From positions 62,001 to 126,000 of the forward strand of contig RAYR01000014.1 in NCBI GenBank assembly GCA_003612405.1: a DNA stretch of 64,000 nucleotides, read 5' to 3'. A program made the translations under genes and the position numbers. Numbering within the stretch: position 1 is the stretch's first letter; every line of letters begins with the position of its first letter. Under the pieces are notes generated by a model that was given only the letters and a program-made list of their open reading frames with translations, did no database searches and was not told where the DNA came from. This document shows positions 17,855-26,203 of the stretch, one piece after another. The stretch comes from a bacterium 0.1xD8-71 (GTDB taxonomy: Bacteria; Bacillota; Clostridia; Lachnospirales; Lachnospiraceae).

Positions 17855-18739
17855 CTACAGATTGCTGTGCCTCCTGTTCACATGCCTTTGCAGATGATTC
17901 CCCAGGTTCGTAAGACACACCAGGGTCACCACCAGAAACAGGCCCGGAATCAGAATCATCCACCAGGCACGCCCCGACAGCGCCTGTTCCGCCAAAGACA
18001 GCATACTTCCCCAGGAGATAACCTCCACCGGCAGTCCGATTCCCATAAAACTCAAAGTAGATTCCGCCACAATCGCACTGCGGATACTCATAACCACCAT
18101 AAACATAACTGAAGATATAAAGTTCGGCACAAGATGATGCCACAGCACGTGAAAGAACCCGCCGCCCATGCATCTGGCCGCTGTCACATATTCACTGTTC
18201 CTGATCTGCCGCACCTCCGTCCGGATCACTCTGGACATACGCATCCATCCGGTAATCCCGATGACCAGGGTAATACTGAAAACATTAGGCCTCCCAAACA
18301 CTGCCTGTAGCAAAAGCACCAGTAAGAGTTCGGGCACACTGAGCAGGATATCCACACCCCGCATGATCACAGCATCCACTTTTCCGGAAGCACAGCCGCT
18401 TATGGCCCCCACTATGACTGCCAGAAACGTTGTGAGCAGTGTGGATACCAAACCAATAAATAAGGATATCCTGCCTCCATACCAGATCATGGAAAAGATA
18501 TCCCGCCCCATGGTATCTGTGCCAAAGATAAACTCTCTATTGGGCGGCATACTGTGATACTGCAAGTTGAGATAAGACGGATCCTTTGCCGTCATCCATT
18601 TACAGGCCAGGCATCCCGCTGCGATAAAGCATAACAGCAAAGCAGACACAAGCGGTTTCCCCTGCCGTCTGCTCTGTGATCCGGAGGCCGGATACTGCTC
18701 TGTCCGCCGGATTCCCACGATCTCAAAACCATCCCTCAC
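17855..18739 (-). CDS. ABC importer permease, DppC/NikC type
   Basis: A 294-residue permease with an N-terminal anchor (about 30-48), the OppC-type N-terminal region (FIFGTDTMGRDIFSMIWYGG) and a five-segment BPD_transp_1 core carrying the EAA-like loop RTEVRQIRNSEYVTAARCMG. It starts with GTG overlapping the preceding permease stop (GTGA), with GGAGGTGG in front. It is the last gene of the larEBC-importer operon. By context it forms the inner-membrane channel of a nickel or nickel-chelate importer; peptide import is the alternative. Confidence 0.88.
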   Translation of the reverse strand: MRDGFEIVGIRRTEQYPASGSQSRRQGKPLVSALLLCFIAAGCLACKWMTAKDPSYLNLQYHSMPPNREFIFGTDTMGRDIFSMIWYGGRISLFIGLVSTLLTTFLAVIVGAISGCASGKVDAVIMRGVDILLSVPELLLVLLLQAVFGRPNVFSITLVIGITGWMRMSRVIRTEVRQIRNSEYVTAARCMGGGFFHVLWHHLVPNFISSVMFMVVMSIRSAIVAESTLSFMGIGLPVEVISWGSMLSLAEQALSGRAWWMILIPGLFLVVTLVCLTNLGNHLQRHVNRRHSNL

Positions 18740-19725
18740 AGCTCTTCCACCTCCCCATAAGCACCTTCATCATCCACACGGATTCTGGGATCAATCCGCT
18801 CGCTGACGGCCTGCGCCAGCATATTACATACAATCACCGTGATACCCGTAATCAGGCTCAGAAGCATCAGCAGATTATAATCCTGGTATCTGGCGCTCTC
18901 ATAGGTAAGAGTGCCAATCCCCGGATAGGAAAAGACCGTCTCCACAATATAGGTGCCCCCTAGCACATGGGGCACGGAAACAGCCATAATACTGAAATAA
19001 CCAGGCAGTATATTGGGCAGGCAATGTCTGAACATCACCTGGGATTTACGAAGTCCCTTCATTCTGGCAAGGAGTACATAATCCGCCCGTACTTCCACCA
19101 GAAGCTTATTGCGGATCATATAGGCATAGTACCAGAGATGACTCATGACCACCACCGTAAGCGGAAGAACCAAGTGCCGTACTCTGTCTGCCGGATTATT
19201 TTCTTTCCCAACGGCATAGGCCCCTGAACTGGGAAACCACCGCAGAGAAACAGCAAAGATCAGAATCAGGACTAAGGACAGCCAGAATTCAGGAATACAA
19301 CTTGTGACTGTGCCGATCTTACAGATTACACGATCCAGAATCTTATCCTCATGCCATGCACACAGGATTCCAAGAAGCAGTGCCAGAACAAAGATGAGAA
19401 GAAAGCCAATACCGCCAAGGAGCAGTGTATTCAGGATCCTGCCGCCGATTACCGCTGTCACATCCATCTTATATTTATAAGAAATACCAAAGTCTCCCCG
19501 AAAAGCATTTTGCAGCCAGCGTATATACTGCACATGGATTGGATCGTTGAGCCCCAGCCGGTCTCTTGCCCATTCCTGTTCCTGTGGACTCATTTTTTCT
19601 GCCCGGTCTCCATAATAAGATACCAGAGGATCTCCCGGTGACAGACGGGAAATATAAAAGACCAGAAGCGACAGGATAAATACGCTGCCCGCCAGAAGCA
19701 ATATCTTTCTGCCTATGATTTTCAT
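18736..19725 (-). CDS. ABC importer permease, DppB/NikB type
   Basis: About 329 residues from the ATG at 19723-19725, chosen because the longer frame would overlap the ATPase gene and lacks a ribosome site. It shows the DppB N-terminal signature (SPGDPLVSYYGDRAEKMSPQ), a first anchor (about 8-28) and a five-segment core. The EAA loop is VRADYVLLARMKGLRKSQVM and the C-terminal VETVFSYPGIGTLTYESA is typical. It heterodimerises with the DppC-type permease encoded four bases overlapping downstream. Confidence 0.88.
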   Translation of the reverse strand: MKIIGRKILLLAGSVFILSLLVFYISRLSPGDPLVSYYGDRAEKMSPQEQEWARDRLGLNDPIHVQYIRWLQNAFRGDFGISYKYKMDVTAVIGGRILNTLLLGGIGFLLIFVLALLLGILCAWHEDKILDRVICKIGTVTSCIPEFWLSLVLILIFAVSLRWFPSSGAYAVGKENNPADRVRHLVLPLTVVVMSHLWYYAYMIRNKLLVEVRADYVLLARMKGLRKSQVMFRHCLPNILPGYFSIMAVSVPHVLGGTYIVETVFSYPGIGTLTYESARYQDYNLLMLLSLITGITVIVCNMLAQAVSERIDPRIRVDDEGAYGEVEEL

Positions 19726-19739
19726 ATACCTATTTATCT

Positions 19740-21608
19740 TCAACGGTTCTGTCTCCTCTCGTCCCACCCTGTACAACAGGCCGGAAGCGGCATGGATGCC
19801 ACAAGTTTTTGCGTATAAGGATGTACCGGATGATGAAAAATCTCCTTCACCGACCCCGTCTCCACCAGTCTGCCCTGATACATGACTCCCACCCGGTCGC
19901 AGAGAAACTCCACCATGGCCAGGTCATGGGCAATAAACAGAAAGGAAAAACCTTGTTCTTTCTGCAAATGTCTGAAAAGATTCACAATCTGCGCCTGCAT
20001 AGACACATCCAGAGAGGCAATCGGTTCATCCGCCACCAAAAGCGCCGGCTCCATGGAAAGGGCCCTGGCAATCGCCACCCGCTGTCTCTGCCCGCCGGAA
20101 AGGGCGCAAGGATATTGATCCAGATAAGCTGCCGCAAGCCCCACATGCTGCATCTGAAATGCCGCCTCCGCGCGGTATGTCCCCCTGGGTGGTTTCACAT
20201 GCTGTAATCTCATGGGCTCGGCAATGATATCACAGACTTTCATCCGCCGGTTCAGACTGCCGTCACAGTCCTGGAAAATCATCTGCCTTGTGGATTGCAG
20301 CATCTTCTTATGCGCCCGAAACTCCCTGGAATCACAGATATCAATCCCCTGATACAGGATATGGCCGCCCGCGGGCCTGTATACGTTCATGATACACCGG
20401 GCCACCGTGGATTTGCCGGAACCGGACTCACCGATCAGACCAAAGATTTCTCCCCTGCGGATCTGAAAAGATACATCATCCACCGCCGTCAGGGTCTTCC
20501 CTGAAGATATTGGAAAAACATGGGTTAAATGCTGTACGTCCAGGAGTACCTTAGCTGCGGCCTCCGGACTCTTTTGCTCTTCCTGGCAGTCTTCCTCTTC
20601 CATCCTGAAAACAGGCGCCCTGATACCAAGCCCTTCTGCCCGTTCATCCAACAGCCAGGTGGCTGCAAAATGAGTGTCCGTTACCTGGAACATGGGCGGC
20701 TGTTTCTCATAATCTATCGCCAGGGCATATTCGTTGCGGCAGGCAAAGGCATCCCCCTTCGGCGGATCAATCAGCGCAGGCGGCATACCCGGAATCGAAT
20801 ACAGGCTGTCCCTGCCTCTGGCAAAGGCAGGAAGGGCACGCATAAGCCCCCAGGTATAAGGATGCCTGGAATCTTGAAAAATCTCTTCTGTAGTTCCAAT
20901 TTCCACAATCTTTCCGGCATACATCACGGCCACCCGGTCGGCCGCCTTTGCCGCCACACTCAGATCATGGGTCACAAACACGGTGGCCGTATGCAGTCTG
21001 GCCTGCACTTCCTTAATCAAATCCAATATCTGCGCCTGAATAGTCACATCCAGTGCCGTGGTAGGTTCATCTGCAAACAGAAGCTTCGGCTCTGCCGCCA
21101 GGGCTATGGCCATCACACAGCGCTGCTGCATCCCCCCGGACAAGTGATAAGGATACTGCTGCCTGCGTTTTTTCAAGTCCTCTAAACCCACCAGATCAAG
21201 CAGCTGTATCACCCGTTGTTCCACTTCCTCCCGGGACATATTACGGCCATATACCTTCACTGCCTCCGCAATCTGCGCCCACACAGACATGGAAGGATTC
21301 AGGACTGTCATGGGATTCTGAAATACCATGGCAAAAAACCTGCCCCGCAGTCTGCACATATCCTGCTCTCTGTAACCCGTGATGTCCACACCGTTTAACA
21401 GAATCTGCCCCTTTTTAATCCTGGCAATCTCCGGCAGCAGTCTTAAGATACTCTTACACAGCACACTTTTACCGCAGCCTGTCTCTCCCACCACAGCCAG
21501 CACTTCGCCTGCCCTGACACAAAAGCTCACATCCCTGACAGCCTGTATTTCCCCCGCCGGCGTATCAAAACTGACCGACAGATTGCGTACTTCCAACAAT
21601 TCTGACAT
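19740..21608 (-). CDS. Fused double ABC ATPase for peptide/nickel import (DppD-DppF fusion)
   Basis: A 622-residue protein with two full ABC domains in tandem, equal to separate DppD/NikD and DppF/NikE subunits. Domain 1 (about 1-320) has Walker A GETGCGKS, signature LSGGMQQR, Walker B LLFADEPTTALD and the OppD C-terminal extension ending near FACRNEYAL. Domain 2 (about 350-615) has [16 protein letters not shown] and LLVADEPIASLD. The fusion fixes ATPase stoichiometry. It lies between the binding-protein gene and the permeases. Specificity comes from the binding protein; the lar context argues for nickel. Confidence 0.92.
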   Translation of the reverse strand: MSELLEVRNLSVSFDTPAGEIQAVRDVSFCVRAGEVLAVVGETGCGKSVLCKSILRLLPEIARIKKGQILLNGVDITGYREQDMCRLRGRFFAMVFQNPMTVLNPSMSVWAQIAEAVKVYGRNMSREEVEQRVIQLLDLVGLEDLKKRRQQYPYHLSGGMQQRCVMAIALAAEPKLLFADEPTTALDVTIQAQILDLIKEVQARLHTATVFVTHDLSVAAKAADRVAVMYAGKIVEIGTTEEIFQDSRHPYTWGLMRALPAFARGRDSLYSIPGMPPALIDPPKGDAFACRNEYALAIDYEKQPPMFQVTDTHFAATWLLDERAEGLGIRAPVFRMEEEDCQEEQKSPEAAAKVLLDVQHLTHVFPISSGKTLTAVDDVSFQIRRGEIFGLIGESGSGKSTVARCIMNVYRPAGGHILYQGIDICDSREFRAHKKMLQSTRQMIFQDCDGSLNRRMKVCDIIAEPMRLQHVKPPRGTYRAEAAFQMQHVGLAAAYLDQYPCALSGGQRQRVAIARALSMEPALLVADEPIASLDVSMQAQIVNLFRHLQKEQGFSFLFIAHDLAMVEFLCDRVGVMYQGRLVETGSVKEIFHHPVHPYTQKLVASMPLPACCTGWDERRQNR

Positions 21609-21624
21609 CGGTAATCCTCATTTC

Positions 21625-23244
21625 CTATTCGGCAATCGTCCACTGGGCAATGTTCCAGAAAATCCCCACCCCATGATGACCCATAACAGTATCCCGGGAT
21701 ATCCCCCGGATAGAGTCCCTGGCCACATAGTTGGCATCTATATAACAGATAAACGCATAGGCCGGATCCCTGGCCAGTTCTTCCTGAAACCGGTCATAAT
21801 TTTCCGCCCGGACGGAAGGGTCATCGGACTGTCTCGCCTTTAACAGATACTGGTCCACGAGAGCATTGGAGTACCCGTTATAATTGGCTCCCTTATCTGT
21901 GGCAAACACTTTATAGGTATGATCGTCCGCGTCAAAAGGACTGCCCCAGCCGATCAGATACGCCATCTGTCCGCCCCAGTCCACCCGGGTGGGTATCTCC
22001 ACCCGACAGTCAATTCCGATCTCTTGAATCTGCTGGGCTGCCGCCTGGGCAATATCCAGGCGCACCTGGTCTCCCGCACCCACACTGAGTACAAAAGAAA
22101 GCGGCTCTCCGTCTCTTATGTAAATACCGTCTTCTCCCATCACACATCCCAGTCCTTCCAACACTGCCCTGGCTTTGGCCGGATCATAGTCATAGTGCTC
22201 CACTTCCGCATGGTTATAGACATTGCGCTGTAGAGGCCCATAGGCCGGTATTCCCTGCCCCAGCAGGACAGCGTCCACAATTGCCTGTCTGTCAACGGCA
22301 TAGCAGATGGCGGGAATGATGTCTCTGTTGTTCTTCCAGAATTCATGCTGGAAGTTAAAGAGAATCCCCCTGTAATCGGAAGTCTTCATATCATAACAGA
22401 CATATCCCTCTCTGCCTGTAAAATTTCCGGCATCTTTGGGCGTAAGAAGCGCCAGGTCCAGTTCCCCTGATTCCATCTGCACTGCCCTTACATTGTCATC
22501 CGGGACAATCTTAAAGATAACCTTCTCAATCCCTGGTACCCCTTGAAAATACGCTTCATTTCTGGTCAGGACAATCGCCTGCCCCTCCTCCCAGCTTTCC
22601 AGCTTATACGGCCCTGTTCCCACAGGACTGCGGAAGAAAGCCGATTCCTGCATGTCTTCTCCTGCCAGTAAATGTTGCGGAAGCACCGCCAGCGCCATAT
22701 AATCCAGAAATGCCACATTGGGCGCCGCCAGTTTAAACGAAACCGTATACTCATCCACTACCGTGATTTCTTCCACATCTTCGTAATTGGGCGCGTTCTC
22801 GGAACCATTATCAGGATCCATGACAGCCTCTATGGTAAATTTCACATCTGACGCCGTAAACGGCTGCCCATCATGCCACTGCACGCCCTCTTCCAGATAA
22901 AAGGTATAAGTACAGGAATCCTCGTCATACTCCCAGCGCTTCGCCAGACCGGGAACCACCTCATTCTCTCCGTTATGGGCCGTCAGTCCGTTAAACAGGA
23001 GCAGATTAATCTCCCCATGTTCATCCATGGCCGGATTGATCCTTGTATAATCACCGCTGCCATAGACCAGGGTGCTTTGCCTGTCCTGCGTTCCCTGCGT
23101 CTCACCCTCTGCGTCCTGCTGACCGGTCTTACCACAGGCTGTCAGCACTGCCATCAGCCATATTGCCAGAATCCAGATTCTTCTGCTGTTTGTCAAACTC
23201 ATTTTGTTATGAACCAATTTCTTTCTCTTTATCCTGATTTTCAT
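21625..23244 (-). CDS. Substrate-binding lipoprotein, SBP_bac_5 family (probable nickel binder)
   Basis: The ATG at 23242-23244 is used, with GAGGG in front; the longer frame would lie inside larC. The protein has a signal peptide and lipobox (LTAC) at about residues 35-39 and then a complete family 5 binding domain (EEGVQWHDGQPFTASDVKF, FFRSPVGTGPYKLESWE, ACYAVDRQAIVDAVLLGQG). A GHHG motif near the C-terminus (DTVMGHHGVGIFWN) offers candidate metal ligands. The family binds peptides, nickel-chelates or haem. Placement directly after larC and before the importer genes favours nickel for cofactor maturation. Nickel binding is inference. Confidence 0.85.
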   Translation of the reverse strand: MKIRIKRKKLVHNKMSLTNSRRIWILAIWLMAVLTACGKTGQQDAEGETQGTQDRQSTLVYGSGDYTRINPAMDEHGEINLLLFNGLTAHNGENEVVPGLAKRWEYDEDSCTYTFYLEEGVQWHDGQPFTASDVKFTIEAVMDPDNGSENAPNYEDVEEITVVDEYTVSFKLAAPNVAFLDYMALAVLPQHLLAGEDMQESAFFRSPVGTGPYKLESWEEGQAIVLTRNEAYFQGVPGIEKVIFKIVPDDNVRAVQMESGELDLALLTPKDAGNFTGREGYVCYDMKTSDYRGILFNFQHEFWKNNRDIIPAICYAVDRQAIVDAVLLGQGIPAYGPLQRNVYNHAEVEHYDYDPAKARAVLEGLGCVMGEDGIYIRDGEPLSFVLSVGAGDQVRLDIAQAAAQQIQEIGIDCRVEIPTRVDWGGQMAYLIGWGSPFDADDHTYKVFATDKGANYNGYSNALVDQYLLKARQSDDPSVRAENYDRFQEELARDPAYAFICYIDANYVARDSIRGISRDTVMGHHGVGIFWNIAQWTIAE

Positions 23245-23254
23245 ACACAATCCC

Positions 23255-24481
23255 TCACAGGGACGCAAGCACTTCTCCCATCGACATCCCATTCTCTCTT
23301 GCAATGCGCGCGAGATCCTCATACTCATACTTTTCCCGCGTCACGCCATATCCTGCACAGACCTTCTTATGAACTTCCCCATACCGGGTCTGTACCCGTT
23401 CTATGGAACGTCCCAGTGTATATCTTCTGGAAATATTCTCCCGGATACCGATGGTGGTGGTATGCTGGAAAATCAGCTTTACCATCTCATCCTTCATGGA
23501 CTCTTTACACATCACATTAAGCACAATACCCGGACGCGATTTCTTCATACCGGCAGGAATCGTATAAACCTCCAGCGCCCCTGCCGAAAGAAGTGTTTCC
23601 ATGGCAAATCCCACAGCCTCCGCAGTCATGTCATCCACATTACAGCACAGCTCCGCCACAGTATCCCCGATACTGTCTGTCTCACCAAACAGAGCCCGCA
23701 CACAGTTGGCCGCCGGAAAGTCCTTCTGCCCCATCCCATACCCGATCGCCATGGTGCGCATAACGGGCATGGCACCGAAAGAATCCGCAAAATACTTTAA
23801 CAAAGCGGCTCCTGTGGGCGTACAAAGCTCTCCTCTTATCTCCCCGCCATAAATAGGGATATCCTTCAGAATATACGCTGTGGCCGGTGCCGGCACAGGC
23901 AGTATCCCATGGGCACACTTCACCTGACCGCTGCCCACATGCACCGGCGATACCATAACCCGATCCGGCGCCAGTCTGTCCATCAGCACACACACAGCCG
24001 CCACATCCGCAACCGCATCCATGGTGCCCACTTCATGAAAATGTATCTCTGTGACAGGCACGCCGTGTACATGACTTTCCGCCTCCGCAATCAGACCAAA
24101 AACCGCCAGAATATCTTTCTTCACCCGCTCCGATACGGGCAATTCCTCCACAATATGCTCAATCTCATGCATACCACTGTGATGATGTGTATGCGTATGA
24201 TTACCTGTATGCTCTTGTTCGTGCTCATGCGTATGGTCATGTTCATGCGTGTGCTTATGCATCGCTTCGGATTCTTCTTCCCCGTGAATCCGCACCGAAA
24301 TATGCGTGCCGCCGATACCGCACTTGCTTACCGCTTCTGTCTTCACTTCCACACCCGGGATTCCCAGGTTATTCAGCTCCGCCACCATCTTCTCCCGCTC
24401 CGGCATCAATTCCAGCAATGCCGCCGTGAGCATATCTCCCGCAGCACCCATTCCGCAATCCAGATATAATGTTTTCATCAT
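23255..24481 (-). CDS. larC: LarC, nickel insertion enzyme for the nickel-pincer cofactor
   Basis: A 408-residue protein starting MMKTLYLDCGMGAAGDMLTA, the canonical LarC N-terminus, with the conserved central blocks EIHFHEVGTMDAVADVAAVC and GELCTPTGAALLKYF. LarC uses CTP to insert nickel into the dithiocarboxylated pyridinium mononucleotide. A striking histidine tract (residues about 75-105, mostly HTHEHDH-like) sits before the core and probably stores or relays nickel. In Lactiplantibacillus plantarum larC is split and read by programmed frameshift; here it is one continuous frame. GGAGG precedes the double ATG. It lies 51 bases after larB. Confidence 0.95.
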   Translation of the reverse strand: MMKTLYLDCGMGAAGDMLTAALLELMPEREKMVAELNNLGIPGVEVKTEAVSKCGIGGTHISVRIHGEEESEAMHKHTHEHDHTHEHEQEHTGNHTHTHHHSGMHEIEHIVEELPVSERVKKDILAVFGLIAEAESHVHGVPVTEIHFHEVGTMDAVADVAAVCVLMDRLAPDRVMVSPVHVGSGQVKCAHGILPVPAPATAYILKDIPIYGGEIRGELCTPTGAALLKYFADSFGAMPVMRTMAIGYGMGQKDFPAANCVRALFGETDSIGDTVAELCCNVDDMTAEAVGFAMETLLSAGALEVYTIPAGMKKSRPGIVLNVMCKESMKDEMVKLIFQHTTTIGIRENISRRYTLGRSIERVQTRYGEVHKKVCAGYGVTREKYEYEDLARIARENGMSMGEVLASL

Positions 24482-24532
24482 GAAACCTCCGTTTTCACTG
24501 TCATGGATTCTTTCCTTCCATATGTCTACCTG

Positions 24533-25291
24533 TTATTTGTTCTTCGCTTCCATATGATTGATCCTGCTGGCCAGATACCCGGCACCGTATCCGTTATCAA
24601 TGTTCACCACCGACACCCCGCTGGCACAGGAATTTAACATGGAAAGCAGGGCAGATACGCCCTGAAAAGAAGCCCCGTATCCTACGCTTGTGGGAACTGC
24701 TATCACCGGGCAATCCGCCAGCCCGCCGATTACACTGGCCAGCGCTCCCTCCATACCGGCAATGGCAATGATTACAGAAGCGCTCATGATATCATCCATA
24801 CAGGCTAACAGCCTGTGCAGCCCTGCCACTCCCACATCGTAGAGACGTACCACCTCATTGCCATGTACCTGCGCGGTGAGTGCCGCCTCCTCCGCCACCG
24901 GAATATCCGAGGTTCCGCCCGTAGCCACCACGATCCTGCCAATACCGTCAGGTTCCGGCATCCTGCCGATAATGCCGATCCGGGCCTGCGCATGATAATC
25001 CATCTCATGTTCCGCCATCACAAGACGGGCTGCCTCCGGGGCCAATCTGGTAATCAGTATCGTCTGCTGTCCGTTCTTTTTCATCGTATCCACGATACCC
25101 ACAATCTGTTCCGGTGTCTTGCCTGCACCATAAATCACTTCCGCGGCCCCCTGCCGGACGCCCCGGTGCATATCCACCCTGGCATAACCGATATCCGCAA
25201 AGGGCTGTTTCTTAATGGCAAGAAGGGCCTCCTCCACCGACAGGCTTCCGTCTTGTACCTGTTCCAATATTCTCTTAATATCACTGTTCAT
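24533..25291 (-). CDS. larB: LarB, carboxylase/hydrolase of the nickel-pincer cofactor pathway
   Basis: A 252-residue protein with a PurE-like C-terminal core ([60 protein letters not shown]) and the LarB N-terminal helix region ([20 protein letters not shown]). LarB carboxylates and hydrolyses nicotinic acid adenine dinucleotide to give pyridinium biscarboxylic mononucleotide, the first step to the cofactor. The start codon overlaps the larE stop by four bases, so the pair is coupled. Family length and motifs are normal. Confidence 0.95.
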   Translation of the reverse strand: MNSDIKRILEQVQDGSLSVEEALLAIKKQPFADIGYARVDMHRGVRQGAAEVIYGAGKTPEQIVGIVDTMKKNGQQTILITRLAPEAARLVMAEHEMDYHAQARIGIIGRMPEPDGIGRIVVATGGTSDIPVAEEAALTAQVHGNEVVRLYDVGVAGLHRLLACMDDIMSASVIIAIAGMEGALASVIGGLADCPVIAVPTSVGYGASFQGVSALLSMLNSCASGVSVVNIDNGYGAGYLASRINHMEAKNK

Positions 25292-26034
25292 TCTCTTCCC
25301 TCCAAATCCAGCAAAACTGCCTGATAATACCGTTTCAATTCCGTAAGAATCTCTTCCCGCTTAAAAAGCACCTTCTCCATCTGCCCGGCAGGAAATTGCA
25401 GCCTGGCCGCCTCTCCCAGCCTGCGCACCCTGAAATCTGTAAACCCTAAAGTAAACAGATAATCCTCCGCCGCCTCAGCGGCCTGAAGCTTCTCTCCGGT
25501 AATCGTCTCACCGGTGGGTATTCTGGTGGCCAGACAGGCGTAAGCCGGTTTATCCCAGGTAAAAAGCCCCGCCTCCTTTGACAATCCGCGAATGGTCTCC
25601 TTCGTAAGACCACATTCCCGCAGGGGAGAACGCACCTCCAGCTCCCTGAGGGCACGCATCCCCGGCCTGTCTCCCTCCTCATCGGAAGCATTGGTTCCGT
25701 CCAATAACACCTGATAACCGTCCTCTGCCGCCGCCTGGGCGATTGCCGCAAAAATCCTCTTCTTACAGTGATAGCATCGGTCACAGGGATTCTCTGCAAT
25801 ATTACTATCTGTCAGTACATCCACCTCCAGAATCCGCAGATCTGCTGATAACTGCCCTGCCAGCCGCCTGGCGTCCTCCAACTCAAACTGTGGCTGAAAG
25901 GCACTTTTGACATAATAGGCCCGTACATCCGCCCCCAGATGCATGGCCGCATAGAGCAGATAAGCCGAGTCAACGCCTCCGGAAAAGGCCAGCGCCGCTT
26001 TCGGCGTATCCTTAAAAAAATGAGACAAGTCCAT
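25288..26034 (-). CDS. larE: LarE, sulfur-insertion enzyme of the nickel-pincer cofactor pathway
   Basis: About 248 residues from the ATG at 26032-26034 (GAGAGG in front); a TTG six codons upstream is an alternative. It has the PP-loop [14 protein letters not shown] (SGGVDS at 18-23), which adenylates the carboxylate. Cys167 in [10 protein letters not shown] corresponds by position to the sacrificial cysteine known in L. plantarum LarE. There is also a CxxCxxC cluster, C84, C87 and C90 ([11 protein letters not shown]). LarE converts the two carboxylates to thiocarboxylates. It heads an operon with larB, larC and the importer. Whether sulfur comes from Cys167 or from a cluster cannot be settled by eye. 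Confidence 0.93.
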   Translation of the reverse strand: MDLSHFFKDTPKAALAFSGGVDSAYLLYAAMHLGADVRAYYVKSAFQPQFELEDARRLAGQLSADLRILEVDVLTDSNIAENPCDRCYHCKKRIFAAIAQAAAEDGYQVLLDGTNASDEEGDRPGMRALRELEVRSPLRECGLTKETIRGLSKEAGLFTWDKPAYACLATRIPTGETITGEKLQAAEAAEDYLFTLGFTDFRVRRLGEAARLQFPAGQMEKVLFKREEILTELKRYYQAVLLDLEGRE

Positions 26035-26060
26035 CTTTGCCCTCTCTTTCAATATAAAAA

Positions 26061-26093
26061 GGCATACAATCCTTCCTGGAAGAATCGTATACC
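26061..26093. promoter_or_regulatory. 33-base imperfect palindrome upstream of larE
   Basis: Two 16-base arms around a single central base (26077) match at 13 of 16 positions; the outer parts read GGCATAC and GTATACC. It lies 27 to 60 bases before the larE start. Long dyads with GTAT/ATAC ends resemble metal-repressor operators, but it could also be an mRNA hairpin. A further GTATAC lies at 26101-26106. Confidence 0.5.
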
Positions 26094-26203
26094 TTCATGT
26101 GTATACATTATTTACCCTTTAACTCTGTCTTTTCATACGGAAACTATGGTTTCCCGATCCGGCTTCCTGCCGGCTGATACTGTTATCTTATCCCGAAACA
26201 GGA

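Noticed and set aside
23245-23328. Longer start for the binding-protein gene
   Set aside because: The extra codons lie inside larC and lack a ribosome site; the ATG at 23242-23244 has one and gives a normal lipoprotein signal.
23909-24469. Met/His-rich plus-strand frame opposite larC
   Set aside because: It is the complement of the histidine tract and flanking larC codons and has no start signals.
26139-26158. Small hairpin GGAAAC/GTTTCC downstream of the MFS gene as a terminator
   Set aside because: Only six pairs and no T run on either strand; not strong enough to call.
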